64,000 nucleotides of DNA, from positions 1 to 64,000 of the forward strand of contig JAFOOX010000045.1 in the NCBI GenBank assembly GCA_017425245.1. The letters are read 5' to 3'. This document shows, piece after piece, positions 17,172 through 25,620 of the stretch (positions are counted from its first letter, which is position 1; each line of letters opens with the position of its first letter). Made by a program: the position numbers and the translations under genes. The notes below the pieces were generated by a model. It searched no databases. It worked only from the letters and a program-made list of their open reading frames with translations, and had not been told where the DNA came from. The stretch is from Gammaproteobacteria bacterium. GTDB taxonomy: Bacteria > Pseudomonadota > Gammaproteobacteria > Enterobacterales > Neiellaceae.

Positions 17172-17960
17172 ATGACCTCTCCCCGCTCTGTCCTCTTTCT
17201 CTGCACCGGCAACTCCGCCCGTTCACAGCTTGCTGAAGCGCTGTTGCGCCAACTCGGCAGCGAACAGTTTGTGGTGATGAGCGCCGGCACCCAGCCCGAA
17301 GGGGTTGATCCGCGTGTCCACCAGCTGCTGGCCCTGCGCGGCATCGACAGCAGCATGCTGACCAGCAAAAGCCTCGCCGAGTTGCCGCAAACCACCTTCG
17401 ATTTCATCATCACTCTGTGCGACAAGGCCCGGGGTGAGTGTGCGGCCATCGCCAATGCTGGCGAGTTTATGCACTGGGATTTTGCCGATCCCAAGCCGAG
17501 CGACGGTCTCGCCGCCTTTGAAAAGGTGATGCACGAGCTCTCCGAACGCATTCGCCTGTTTGTGCTGATCCACAGCCGCGATCAGGCCGATGTCGCACTG
17601 TCGCCGGTTGAGCTGTTTAAAGCACTCGGCGATGAGATCCGCCTCAAATCGCTGCTGCTGCTCGAAGACGAAGGCGAGCTGTGCGTGTGTGAACTGACCA
17701 CCGCTCTTGCCGAGCCTCAACCCAAGATCTCCCGCCATCTGGCGCTGATGCGTGAAGCATCAGTGGTGGTGGATCGCCGTCAGGGGCAGTGGGTGTTCTA
17801 TCGCTTGAACCCTCAAGCGCCGCAATGGGTGGTGCAGCTGTTGCGCGCCACCCGCCTTGGCAATGGCGCCTGGCTCAAGGCCGAGCAGCAACGGCTGCGG
17901 GCGATGACCAGCCGCCCCAGCCGCGATGGCCGCAGCTGCAGCACCACGTCAGAACACTAA
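17172..17960 (+). CDS. Arsenate reductase fused to an ArsR-family repressor
   Basis: A 262-residue two-domain protein. Residues 1-135 are a low-molecular-weight tyrosine-phosphatase-type arsenate reductase: the P-loop CTGNSARS, a second cysteine in TLCDKARGEC, and the DPKPSDG aspartate loop. Residues about 145-235 are an ArsR winged helix (LFKALGDEIRLKSLLLL) with the metalloid site ELCVCEL and the recognition-helix region PKISRHLALMREA. The reductase half would turn arsenate into arsenite; the regulator half would release the operator on binding arsenite. It is the first gene of the arsenic operon and probably autoregulates through the palindrome at 17083. Such fusions are known in some ars operons, but separate genes are more usual. 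A charged, low-complexity tail follows. Confidence 0.9.
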   Translation: MTSPRSVLFLCTGNSARSQLAEALLRQLGSEQFVVMSAGTQPEGVDPRVHQLLALRGIDSSMLTSKSLAELPQTTFDFIITLCDKARGECAAIANAGEFMHWDFADPKPSDGLAAFEKVMHELSERIRLFVLIHSRDQADVALSPVELFKALGDEIRLKSLLLLEDEGELCVCELTTALAEPQPKISRHLALMREASVVVDRRQGQWVFYRLNPQAPQWVVQLLRATRLGNGAWLKAEQQRLRAMTSRPSRDGRSCSTTSEH

Positions 17961-17972
17961 GGAACCCGCCCC

Positions 17973-19016
17973 ATGAGTAGCCCGTTGGGTCTGTTTGAAC
18001 GCTATCTGTCGCTGTGGGTGGCGCTGGCCATCGCCTGTGGCGTCGGCCTTGGCCTGTGGCAGCCCGATGGCTTTGCGGCGGTAGCGGCGCTGGAGTACGC
18101 CCATGTCAACCTGCTGGTGGCGCTGCTCATCTGGGTGATGATCTACCCGATGATGGTGCAGATCGATTTTGCTGCGGTGCGCGATGTCGGCCGCAAGCCG
18201 CGTGGGCTGCTGCTGACCCTCGTCGTCAACTGGCTGATCAAGCCCTTTACCATGGCCCTGCTCGGCTGGCTGTTCTTCCGTTTGCTGTTTGCCGACTGGG
18301 TGGACCCGCAAAGCGCGGGTGAATATATCGCCGGCATGATCCTGCTGGGCGTGGCCCCCTGCACCGCCATGGTGTTTGTGTGGAGCCAGCTGACCCGCGG
18401 CGATGCCGCCTACACCCTGGTACAGGTATCAGTGAATGATCTGATCATGATCTTCGCCTTTGCCCCGATCGCCGGCCTGCTGCTGGGGGTGAATGATGTG
18501 TCGGTGCCCTGGCAGACGCTGCTGCTCTCTACCCTGCTTTATGTGGTGCTGCCGCTAATCGCTGGCGTGCTAAGCCGCCACTGGCTGTTGCACCGGGGTG
18601 GCAAAGCAGCAGTGGCCGGCTTCGTTCATCACCTCAAGCCTTGGTCGATTATCGGCCTGCTGGCAACTGTGGTGCTGTTGTTTGGCTTTCAGGCCGAGAC
18701 CATCATCGCCAAGCCGCTCATCATCGCCCTGATCGCCGTGCCGCTGCTGGTGCAGACCTACGGTATCTTTGCGATCGCTTGGTATGGCGCCCGCCTGCTC
18801 AGGCTGCCGTTTAACATTGCCGCGCCAGCCTGCCTGATCGGCACCTCCAACTTCTTTGAGCTGGCGGTGGCCGTGGCTATCAGCCTGTTTGGCCTGCATT
18901 CAGGCGCGGCGCTGGCCACCGTAGTCGGGGTGCTGGTGGAGGTGCCGGTGATGCTCTCGCTGGTGTGGTTCGCCAACCGCAACCAGCAGCAATTTGCCGG
19001 TAACGACCATGTTTGA
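17973..19016 (+). CDS. arsB: Acr3-family arsenite efflux permease
   Basis: A 347-residue inner-membrane protein with about ten helices. Acr3 features include the N-terminal [18 protein letters not shown], the [18 protein letters not shown] segment, the conserved cysteine region [27 protein letters not shown] read in parts, and the later [22 protein letters not shown] glutamate helix. It exports arsenite made by the preceding reductase. It starts 12 bases after that gene with an AAGGA ribosome-binding site, and its stop overlaps the next start by 8 bases. The symbol arsB is used loosely for Acr3 proteins; acr3 is the more exact name. Confidence 0.92.
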   Translation: MSSPLGLFERYLSLWVALAIACGVGLGLWQPDGFAAVAALEYAHVNLLVALLIWVMIYPMMVQIDFAAVRDVGRKPRGLLLTLVVNWLIKPFTMALLGWLFFRLLFADWVDPQSAGEYIAGMILLGVAPCTAMVFVWSQLTRGDAAYTLVQVSVNDLIMIFAFAPIAGLLLGVNDVSVPWQTLLLSTLLYVVLPLIAGVLSRHWLLHRGGKAAVAGFVHHLKPWSIIGLLATVVLLFGFQAETIIAKPLIIALIAVPLLVQTYGIFAIAWYGARLLRLPFNIAAPACLIGTSNFFELAVAVAISLFGLHSGAALATVVGVLVEVPVMLSLVWFANRNQQQFAGNDHV

Positions 19017-20019
19017 GATCTTCACCTGGCTGGCCGATCTGCTGGTATTTGAGCTGATGGGGCTAACGCCCGCCAGCAAGCTCGGCGATGCACTGCACTT
19101 CTTTGTCGAGGACAGCGCCAAGATCCTGTTGCTGCTGGTGGTGATGATCTACGCCATCGGCTGGCTGCGCGCTGGGCTGGATCTGGAACGGGTGCGCAAC
19201 CGGCTGGCCCGCCGTAGCCGTGGCACCGGGTATCTGCTGGCGGCGCTGTTTGGCGCTATCACCCCTTTTTGCTCTTGCTCCAGCATTCCGCTGTTTCTCG
19301 GCTTTACCTATGCCCGCATTCCGCTGGGGATCACCATGGCCTTTCTGATCACCTCGCCGATCATCAACGAGGTGGCAGTAGTGGTGTTGTGGGGACTGCT
19401 CGGCTGGCAGTTCACCCTCGTTTATATCGCCGTGGGCCTGCTGGCCGGCATCGGCGGTGGCTGGCTGATGGATGCACTACGCGGCGAGCGCTGGCTGACG
19501 CCACTCGCCCAGGAGATGGCCGGCAGCGCCCCCGCCCCTTGCTGCGCTACTAGCTGTGCCGCACCGGCTCAACCCGCAGCGACTAAGCCCAATTGGCGCC
19601 AGCGCCACCAGTTCGCGCGCAGCGAGACCAGCGAGATTGTCCGCCGCGTCTGGTACTGGGTGCTAATTGGTGTGGCCTTGGGCGCTGGCCTGCATGGCTA
19701 TGTGCCGACCGACTTTTTCCAGCAGCATTTTGGCAGCGAGCAGTGGTGGTCGGTGCCGGCTGCCGTGGCCATGGGCTCGGCGCTCTATGCCAATGTCACT
19801 GGCATCATTCCGGTGATGGAAAGCCTGCTGCTTAAAGGGTTGCCGGTAGGCACCACCCTAGCTTTGTGCATGAGTACGGTGGCGGTCAGCATCCCTGAGT
19901 TTGTGATGCTTAAGCAGGTGCTGCAGTGGCGCCTGCTGGGGCTGCTGCTCGGCTATGTGCTGGTGGCCTTTACTCTGGTGGGCTGGCTGCTGAACGCCAT
20001 TGGTCACCTCATTTTGTAA
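19009..20019 (+). CDS. ArsP-like permease (DUF318/YraQ family)
   Basis: A 336-residue membrane protein. I place the start at the ATG at 19009, which overlaps the acr3 stop, in place of the in-frame TTG at 18994. Helices carry the family hallmark [18 protein letters not shown] (about residue 80-97) and the second conserved half [21 protein letters not shown] central cytoplasmic loop is cysteine-rich ([13 protein letters not shown], about residue 175). The family includes ArsP, which exports trivalent organoarsenicals, and the Shewanella SO_0444 metal efflux group. Its place between acr3 and the gapdh-arsJ pair argues for an arsenical substrate (inference). Confidence 0.8.
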   Translation: MFEIFTWLADLLVFELMGLTPASKLGDALHFFVEDSAKILLLLVVMIYAIGWLRAGLDLERVRNRLARRSRGTGYLLAALFGAITPFCSCSSIPLFLGFTYARIPLGITMAFLITSPIINEVAVVVLWGLLGWQFTLVYIAVGLLAGIGGGWLMDALRGERWLTPLAQEMAGSAPAPCCATSCAAPAQPAATKPNWRQRHQFARSETSEIVRRVWYWVLIGVALGAGLHGYVPTDFFQQHFGSEQWWSVPAAVAMGSALYANVTGIIPVMESLLLKGLPVGTTLALCMSTVAVSIPEFVMLKQVLQWRLLGLLLGYVLVAFTLVGWLLNAIGHLIL

Positions 20020-20034
20020 TCAGAGGAATTAACC

Positions 20035-20271
20035 ATGATGAAGCACTTCAAAGTCTATGGTTCCGGCTGCGCCAACTGCGTGCGCACCAAGGATCTGATC
20101 GAGCAGGTGGCCGCCGAACTGGGCGAGGCCATCAATGTGGAAAAAGTCACCGACATGCGCGCCATCGTTCAGGCCGGCATTTTGCGTACTCCGGGGATCA
20201 GCCTTAACGAAGCACTGATCCACAGCGGCTCGGTACCGGATGTCACCACCGTGCGCAGCTGGTTTCGTTAA
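20035..20271 (+). CDS. Small thioredoxin-like redox-active disulfide protein
   Basis: A 78-residue protein with a CxxC active site (GSGCANC, cysteines at 12 and 15) in a minimal thioredoxin fold: the start is FKVYGSGC, and LRTPGISLNEALI contains the cis-proline. Proteins of this size commonly follow DUF318/ArsP-type permeases and may pass electrons or metalloids to the cysteine-rich permease loop (inference). It begins 15 bases after the permease gene with AGAGGAA as ribosome-binding site. Confidence 0.85.
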   Translation: MMKHFKVYGSGCANCVRTKDLIEQVAAELGEAINVEKVTDMRAIVQAGILRTPGISLNEALIHSGSVPDVTTVRSWFR

Positions 20272-20301
20272 CGCCCACCGCTTACCAAGGAGCTCCCGCA
20301 G

Positions 20302-21315
20302 ATGACCATTCGTATCGGTATTAACGGTTTTGGCCGCATTGGCCGCCTCGCCCTGCGCGCCGCCTTTGATTGGCCAGAGGTGCAGTTTGTGCAGATCAAC
20401 GATCCTGCCGGTGATGCTGCCACCCTCGCCCATCTGCTGGAATTTGACTCGGTTCATGGCCGCTGGCCCCATGCCATCAGCCATGAGCCGGATGCCATGA
20501 TCATTGATGGCCAGCGCATCGCTGTTAGCGCCAACAAGGCGATTGGCGACACTGACTGGTCCGGCTGTGATCTGGTGATCGAATGCTCGGGCAAGATGCG
20601 CAAAACCAGCCTGCTACAGGCCTACCTCGACCAAGGGGTGAAGCGGGTGGTGGTGAGTGCCCCAGTCAAAGAGCCGGGGGTACTGAACGTGGTGATGGGG
20701 GTTAATGATGATCTCTATGATCCGACCGTCCACCACATCGTCACTGCCGCCAGCTGTACCACCAACTGCCTGGCGCCAGTGGTCAAGGTGATTCATGAAA
20801 GCCTTGGCATCAAGCACGGCTCCATGACCACCATCCACGATTTGACCAACACCCAGACCATCATTGATGCACCCCACAAGGATCTGCGCCGGGCGCGGGC
20901 CTGCGGCATGAGCCTGATCCCGACCACTACCGGCTCGGCTACCGCCATCACCGAGATCTTCCCGGAGCTCAAAGGGCGGCTGAATGGCCATGCCGTTCGA
21001 GTGCCGCTGGCCAATGCGTCACTCACCGATTGTGTGTTTGAGCTGGCGCGCGCCACCACCGCCGACGAGGTCAACGCCCTGCTCAAGGCCGCAGCCAGTG
21101 GGCCGATGGCCGGCATTCTCGGCTATGAGGAGCGGCCACTGGTATCGATCGACTACCGCACGGATCCTCGCTCGTCCATCATCGATGCGCTATCGACCAT
21201 GGTCATTGGCGGCACTCAGCTGAAGCTCTACGCCTGGTATGACAACGAATGGGGTTATGCCAACCGTACCGCCGAACTGGCACGCAAAATCGGCCTGCTG
21301 GATCAGGTGGACTAA
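20302..21315 (+). CDS. ArsJ-associated glyceraldehyde-3-phosphate dehydrogenase
   Basis: A 337-residue GAPDH with the NAD-binding [15 protein letters not shown] at the start and the catalytic cysteine motif [15 protein letters not shown] near residue 153; [14 protein letters not shown] and the C-terminal [11 protein letters not shown] are also present. Next to arsJ, this enzyme form uses arsenate in place of phosphate to make unstable 1-arseno-3-phosphoglycerate, which ArsJ exports (known from Pseudomonas aeruginosa). It sits 30 bases after the thioredoxin-like gene, with AAGGAG ahead of the start, and is 3 bases before arsJ. It is distinct from a housekeeping GAPDH by context. Confidence 0.92.
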   Translation: MTIRIGINGFGRIGRLALRAAFDWPEVQFVQINDPAGDAATLAHLLEFDSVHGRWPHAISHEPDAMIIDGQRIAVSANKAIGDTDWSGCDLVIECSGKMRKTSLLQAYLDQGVKRVVVSAPVKEPGVLNVVMGVNDDLYDPTVHHIVTAASCTTNCLAPVVKVIHESLGIKHGSMTTIHDLTNTQTIIDAPHKDLRRARACGMSLIPTTTGSATAITEIFPELKGRLNGHAVRVPLANASLTDCVFELARATTADEVNALLKAAASGPMAGILGYEERPLVSIDYRTDPRSSIIDALSTMVIGGTQLKLYAWYDNEWGYANRTAELARKIGLLDQVD

Positions 21316-21318
21316 ACC

Positions 21319-22569
21319 ATGGCCAGCACCACCAACCTCAGCGCCGACGCCCGTCAGTATCTGCTGATCACCGGCAACTACTGGGCTTTTACCCTCACTG
21401 ACGGCGCCCTGCGCATGCTGGTGGTGCTCCATTTCCATCAGCTCGGCTATTCGGCATTGGCCATTGCCATGCTGTTTGTTTTTTACGAGCTATTTGGGGT
21501 GATCACTAACCTGGTGGGCGGTTACCTCGGTGCCCGCATCGGCCTGAATCGCACCATGCAGCTGGGGTTGGCGCTGCAGGTGATCGCTTTGCTGGCACTG
21601 ACGGTGCCATCGGCGCTGCTGACCGTACCCTGGGTGATGGCCGCCCAGGCGCTGTCGGGTATTGCTAAAGATCTCAACAAGATGAGCGCCAAGAGCAGCA
21701 TCAAGCTGCTGCTACCGGATAACGCCCAGGGCACGCTCTACAAATATGTGGCGCTGCTCACCGGCTCCAAGAACGCTCTCAAAGGGGTGGGCTTTTTTAT
21801 CGGCGCCCTGCTGCTTGGCTGGGTTGGCTTTGCCGGGGCAATGCAGCTGATGGCCGGGGTGCTGGCGTTGGTCGGTCTGGCCAGCATGCTGCTGCTCAAG
21901 CGCGACCTGGGTAAAGCCAAGGCCAAACCCAAATTTAGCGAACTGTTTTCCAAAAGCCGCGCCATCAACCAGCTCTCTGCTGCCCGCCTGTGCCTGTTTG
22001 CCGCCCGCGATTGTTGGTTTGTGGTTGCGCTACCGGTGTTTCTGGCCGAACAGCTCGGCTGGAACCACTGGCAGACCGGCACCTTCCTGGCCTGCTGGAT
22101 CATCGGTTACGGCGTGATTCAAGGGCTGGCGCCGCTGGTGACCGGCAAGGCCAAGGGGCGGGTACCCGATGGCGCCACTGCCATGGGCTGGGCGCTGCTG
22201 CTGGCCGGGGTAACAGCCGCCATTGCCGCTGCCGTGCAGCTGGAGTGGCAACTAACGCTGGCTGTGGTCGGTGGCCTGCTGCTGTTTGGCGCCGTGTTCG
22301 CCATCAACTCGTCGCTCCATTCCTACCTGATTGTCAGTCTGGCGCGCGCCGATGGTGTGTCGCTGGATGTGGGCTTTTACTACATGGCCAATGCCGCCGG
22401 CCGGCTACTCGGTACCCTGCTCTCTGGCTATCTCTACCAAACCGCTGGCCTGGGCGCAGCGCTCTGGGCCGCCACCGCACTCTTGGCTACCACCGCATTA
22501 ATTTCCATCACCCTGCCCCGGCGTACAGCGCCTTTGCAGCCTGCTCAAGGAACCCTCAACGATGACTGA
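21319..22569 (+). CDS. arsJ: ArsJ organoarsenical efflux transporter (MFS)
   Basis: A 416-residue MFS transporter with twelve predicted helices. It has a motif-A-like GGYLGARIGLNRTM after helix 2 and the ArsJ-typical QALSGIAKDLNKMSAKSSIK and LLTGSKNALKGVGFF region after helix 4. It exports 1-arseno-3-phosphoglycerate made by the preceding GAPDH, which falls apart outside into arsenate and 3-phosphoglycerate. The gene pair with gapdh, 3 bases apart, is the diagnostic context. It overlaps the next gene by 8 bases. Confidence 0.93.
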   Translation: MASTTNLSADARQYLLITGNYWAFTLTDGALRMLVVLHFHQLGYSALAIAMLFVFYELFGVITNLVGGYLGARIGLNRTMQLGLALQVIALLALTVPSALLTVPWVMAAQALSGIAKDLNKMSAKSSIKLLLPDNAQGTLYKYVALLTGSKNALKGVGFFIGALLLGWVGFAGAMQLMAGVLALVGLASMLLLKRDLGKAKAKPKFSELFSKSRAINQLSAARLCLFAARDCWFVVALPVFLAEQLGWNHWQTGTFLACWIIGYGVIQGLAPLVTGKAKGRVPDGATAMGWALLLAGVTAAIAAAVQLEWQLTLAVVGGLLLFGAVFAINSSLHSYLIVSLARADGVSLDVGFYYMANAAGRLLGTLLSGYLYQTAGLGAALWAATALLATTALISITLPRRTAPLQPAQGTLNDD

Positions 22570-23092
22570 TCTCTGCCCTGCCGCCACGCTGGTGCTCTCC
22601 CCCCTGGCCTTGGCCAATGGTGCCACCCTCGCCTTTCACCCCTGCCCCGGCAAAGATGGCGCCGCTGAGGCCGATCTACAGGTACTGCTGACCAGCGGCG
22701 CCGCCGCCGTAGTGTCGCTGGTGAATGATGAAGAGCTGGCGATGCTTGGCGTGGCCGATCTGGGCGAACGACTGCAGGCCGCCGGCATCCGCTGGTTTCA
22801 CCTGCCCATCGAGGATGATCACGCGCCAGACGCCGCTTTTGAGCAGGCATGGCTCAGTGCCGGGCCGGCCATTCACGCCCTGCTCGAACAAGGCTCCCTG
22901 GTTACCATCCATTGCCGTGGCGGTACCGGACGCACTGGGCTCATCGCCGCCCGCCTGCTGCTGGAGCGCGGCATGAGCCTGGCTGACGCCAGTGCTGCCG
23001 TTAAAGCACTACGCCCCAAGGCGCTCGGATTGCCAGTGCACATTGCCTATATCGAGGCGCTGGTAGCAAGGCTTTCTGGAAACATCGAGTAA
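22562..23092 (+). CDS. Dual-specificity-type phosphatase at the end of the ars operon
   Basis: A 176-residue protein with the cysteine phosphatase loop IHCRGGTGRTGLIAARLLLE (HCX5R, around residue 120) and an upstream general-acid loop (FHLPIEDDHAPD), typical of dual-specificity or CDKN3-like protein phosphatases. The start overlaps arsJ by 8 bases, so it is translated with the arsenic operon. A phosphatase with this fold is not a standard arsenic resistance protein. It could act on a phosphoprotein, on a phosphorylated metabolite from the GAPDH-ArsJ route, or as a divergent arsenate reductase, since the folds share a cysteine P-loop. None of these is shown by sequence. Confidence 0.8.
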   Translation: MTDLCPAATLVLSPLALANGATLAFHPCPGKDGAAEADLQVLLTSGAAAVVSLVNDEELAMLGVADLGERLQAAGIRWFHLPIEDDHAPDAAFEQAWLSAGPAIHALLEQGSLVTIHCRGGTGRTGLIAARLLLERGMSLADASAAVKALRPKALGLPVHIAYIEALVARLSGNIE

Positions 23093-23177
23093 CAATTGCA
23101 CAACACCTGATCCCGCGCAAATCGCTCGCCGCCGCTACGCGTTGTAATGGACCGTCGCGGGTGCGGGGGATGGGCAG

Positions 23178-23549
23178 ATGCAAGTTGAACAAGGGGCGTA
23201 CTTTGCCCGGTGGCGGAAACATGGTGACCAACTGTGGTTGGAAGTCGACGGCACTCTCTATCCGTTTAGTAGCGATGAGGAGGTCAATCGCCTTGCCGTT
23301 CAACCGCGCGGCGAAGTGCTGCTGTGGCGCAAACGCCGTTTAGTGCTGATGTTCTTGACCCTACCGCTGTCGCTGTGGTTTTACAGCCATATTCTGGGCG
23401 GCTTTCGTTTTGCGGTAACCCTGCCCCATGGTCATCAGGTGATCCTGGTCAGTGGCCTCGGTGACTGGCTACGCCATACCCGCAATCTGACGCGACCAAT
23501 GCGAACGCGCGCGCCCAGCCATCAGCTGTTGCGGGTAAACAGTCGCTAA
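23178..23549 (+). CDS. Hypothetical membrane protein
   Basis: A 123-residue protein that I do not recognise. One clear hydrophobic segment (LVLMFLTLPLSLWFYSHIL, residues about 54-72) follows a basic turn (WRKRR), so the first half should be cytoplasmic and the second outside. The tail is rich in arginine. No ribosome-binding site stands out; GGCAG is 4 bases before the ATG. Its codon use fits the genome. It lies between the ars operon and ybcJ. Confidence 0.5.
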   Translation: MQVEQGAYFARWRKHGDQLWLEVDGTLYPFSSDEEVNRLAVQPRGEVLLWRKRRLVLMFLTLPLSLWFYSHILGGFRFAVTLPHGHQVILVSGLGDWLRHTRNLTRPMRTRAPSHQLLRVNSR

Positions 23550-23584
23550 ACGACAGCGGCGCTGAGGAAACAGAAGATCTAAAC

Positions 23585-23610
23585 AGGGCGCCACAGCATA
23601 ATGGCGCCCT
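23585..23610 (+). terminator. Possible terminator hairpin
   Basis: Exact 9-base arms AGGGCGCCA and TGGCGCCCT with an 8-base loop lie just after the hypothetical gene. The following bases (TATTGTTG) form only a weak T run, so termination is uncertain. Confidence 0.5.
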
Positions 23611-23641
23611 TATTGTTGATGCCTGCCGGAACACAACAGCG

Positions 23642-23854
23642 ATGGAAACTTTCAGCCTAGGCGGCCGCCCCTATATCACCCTCACCAACCTGCTCAAGAT
23701 CTGCGGCTGGAGTGACAGTGGCGGCAGCGCCAAACACGCCGTGGAAGAAGGACTGGTCACTGTCGATGGCCAGGTTGAGCTACGCAAGAAGTGCAAACTG
23801 ACGGCCGGCCAAGTGGTGGCTTTTGCCGACCAAGAGGTGCAGATCAGCGAGTAA
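23642..23854 (+). CDS. ybcJ: YbcJ-like S4-domain RNA-binding protein
   Basis: A 70-residue protein made almost entirely of an S4 RNA-binding fold: TLTNLLKICGWSDSGGSAKHAVEEGLV read in parts, then VDGQVELRKKCKLTAGQVV. It matches E. coli YbcJ in length and pattern; YbcJ is thought to bind structured RNA, perhaps on ribosomes. It stands alone, convergent with mepM, 19 bases away. No usual strong ribosome-binding site was found. Confidence 0.85.
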   Translation: METFSLGGRPYITLTNLLKICGWSDSGGSAKHAVEEGLVTVDGQVELRKKCKLTAGQVVAFADQEVQISE

Positions 23855-23873
23855 CCTCGACTGCTACGCCCAG

Positions 23874-25166
23874 CTAGCGCAGCAGTTCGCTGCCCGCGAT
23901 CGCCTTACGCCAGTCGTCCACTCGCGCCCTGTAGGCGCGCAGTTCTTTGTCAGACATCAAGCGCATCATTGGCAGTGCCGCCGACATCGGGTCAACCGGG
24001 CGGCCATTGACGTGAAATTCGTAATGTAGATGCGGGCCGGTGGAGCGGCCAGTATTGCCTGACAGAGCGATCGCCTGCCCCCTGCTAACTCGCTGCCCCA
24101 CCCGCACCAACGGCTTGGACAGGTGCAGATAGCGGGCGCGATAGCGGCTGGAAAACTCGATCACCACATAACGACCGGCGTACTGGTGGTTCTCCACCTT
24201 GGTCACTACCCCATCGCCTGCGGCTAATACCGGCGTGCCAATGGGCAACGGAAAATCGGTGCCGTTGTGAGGCTTGATGCGACCGGTGACAGGGTGGCGG
24301 CGTTTGGGGTTGAAATGGGAGCTGACCCTGGGTTTGCCAGCCAGCGGGTAACGCAGGAATGCCTGGGTCTGGCTGTTACCGCCTTCATCGTAGTAGTTGC
24401 CATCTTCAGCCAAAAACGCGCTCAGCCGCTTTTTGCCCTGAATGATCTCAACCGCCACCAGTTCTGTGCTGCCGCTAGCTTCATCACCAACAAACTGCTC
24501 ATTACGCACCAGATGCAGCTGATCGCCAGCCTGCAGCCGCCGGAAGTTGATACGGTTCTTGAACAGGGTCTCGATCTGGGCCACATCGCCTGGGCTTAAA
24601 CCGGCGCCCAGAGCAGCGTTGTAAAAGCTGCCATGGATTTCAGTGCGGGCGGGCCGTTCCCGCCATTGACCTTCATGGATCACTTCATCAAAGGTGAAGT
24701 GCTCGCTATCAACGCGCTCAAACACCACCTGACGGGCAGGGTTAAAATAAAGCTCCAATCGGTTGAGGCGATGGGCTTCCTGATCGACCCAAAAGCGCAA
24801 ACGGTTGCCCGGCATCAGGGTATCCAGCGCCAGCACATCCAGATCGCTTTCCAGCAGTTGGGCCATGGTTTCCTGCCCTAGATTCAGCCGCCCGAAGATG
24901 CCGCTCAAGGTGTCACCACGCTGAATCACATACTCCAGATTCGCCATGTTTGGTAACGGACTGTTGTCCTCCACAAACACCGGCGCAGGAGAGGACAGGG
25001 AGCCGAAATCATGCTCAAGCGCCACCCGCTCCCCAACCGGCAAACGGGCTACTGGCCACAGGACCACAGCCATGATCAGCAACGAAGACAAGAACAGGCC
25101 GCGGCGATGAACGGTAGGCAGACTGGTATTGAGTTGGCGAACAGCAGAAAAAGCGCGGCGCATCAT
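23874..25166 (-). CDS. mepM: MepM-type murein DD-endopeptidase (M23 family)
   Basis: A 430-residue cell-wall enzyme. One N-terminal membrane anchor (GLFLSSLLIMAVVLWPVARL, residues about 24-43), a LysM-like murein-binding segment (EYVIQRGDTLSGIFGRLNL, about 78), an OapA-like middle domain, and a C-terminal M23 peptidase with zinc ligands HNGTD (about 305) and HLHYE (about 385) are visible. It cleaves peptide cross-links so that new wall can be inserted. In E. coli mepM (yebA) has the same layout at 440 residues. It is transcribed away from the small membrane protein and dinB region on the same strand. Confidence 0.92.
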   Translation of the reverse strand: MMRRAFSAVRQLNTSLPTVHRRGLFLSSLLIMAVVLWPVARLPVGERVALEHDFGSLSSPAPVFVEDNSPLPNMANLEYVIQRGDTLSGIFGRLNLGQETMAQLLESDLDVLALDTLMPGNRLRFWVDQEAHRLNRLELYFNPARQVVFERVDSEHFTFDEVIHEGQWRERPARTEIHGSFYNAALGAGLSPGDVAQIETLFKNRINFRRLQAGDQLHLVRNEQFVGDEASGSTELVAVEIIQGKKRLSAFLAEDGNYYDEGGNSQTQAFLRYPLAGKPRVSSHFNPKRRHPVTGRIKPHNGTDFPLPIGTPVLAAGDGVVTKVENHQYAGRYVVIEFSSRYRARYLHLSKPLVRVGQRVSRGQAIALSGNTGRSTGPHLHYEFHVNGRPVDPMSAALPMMRLMSDKELRAYRARVDDWRKAIAGSELLR

Positions 25167-25282
25167 CAGACTTCCAAGCGATAGGTCCTAGCGTCAGACC
25201 TCAGGCAATAGTGCCAAACAAAAACGGGCGACAGTATAACTGTACGCCCGCTGCACCGCCCAGCCCGAATACTGGCCAAAGG

Positions 25283-25504
25283 TCAGGAACTAAGGTGGCC
25301 AGTGTGACCGACAACGGAAGAAGTGGCTGATTCGGCCATGACCCCACTAACATAAGAGGACGCAATCAGCGCGCAACCGAAGGTTACCAGTGCCCCCACC
25401 ATTACCACCAGTAACGCGCTGCTTGCTCCGGCTACCATGCCAACCAACGTAACAGGCAAAACAGCCCCCACCAGCATGCTGCCAACAAGTGCCCGAATGC
25501 GCAT
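25283..25504 (-). CDS. Small unknown membrane protein
   Basis: A 73-residue protein with two hydrophobic stretches (ALVGSMLVGAVLPVTLVGMV and ALLVVMVGALVTFGCALIA). The ATG at 25504 is preceded by GGGGG at good spacing; the frame is open further upstream without protein-like content. I do not recognise a family. The C-terminal tail (SATSSVVGHTGHLSS) is polar. It sits between mepM and dinB, all on the minus strand, with gaps of more than 100 bases on each side. Confidence 0.5.
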   Translation of the reverse strand: MRIRALVGSMLVGAVLPVTLVGMVAGASSALLVVMVGALVTFGCALIASSYVSGVMAESATSSVVGHTGHLSS

Positions 25505-25620
25505 TGTAAAACCCCCGATGAGAACCTTGCCGTGTTGATGTGAGTATCCCATCTGGGACGAACCTATGCCTTGAACCAGTTCACATCTCGAAGGCGAGCA
25601 AGTAGAAAAAAGCAACAGAT

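Noticed and set aside
25271-25300. CTGGCCA/TGGCCAG inverted repeat as a terminator
   Set aside because: The arms are separated by a long loop that enters the coding region, and there is no T run.
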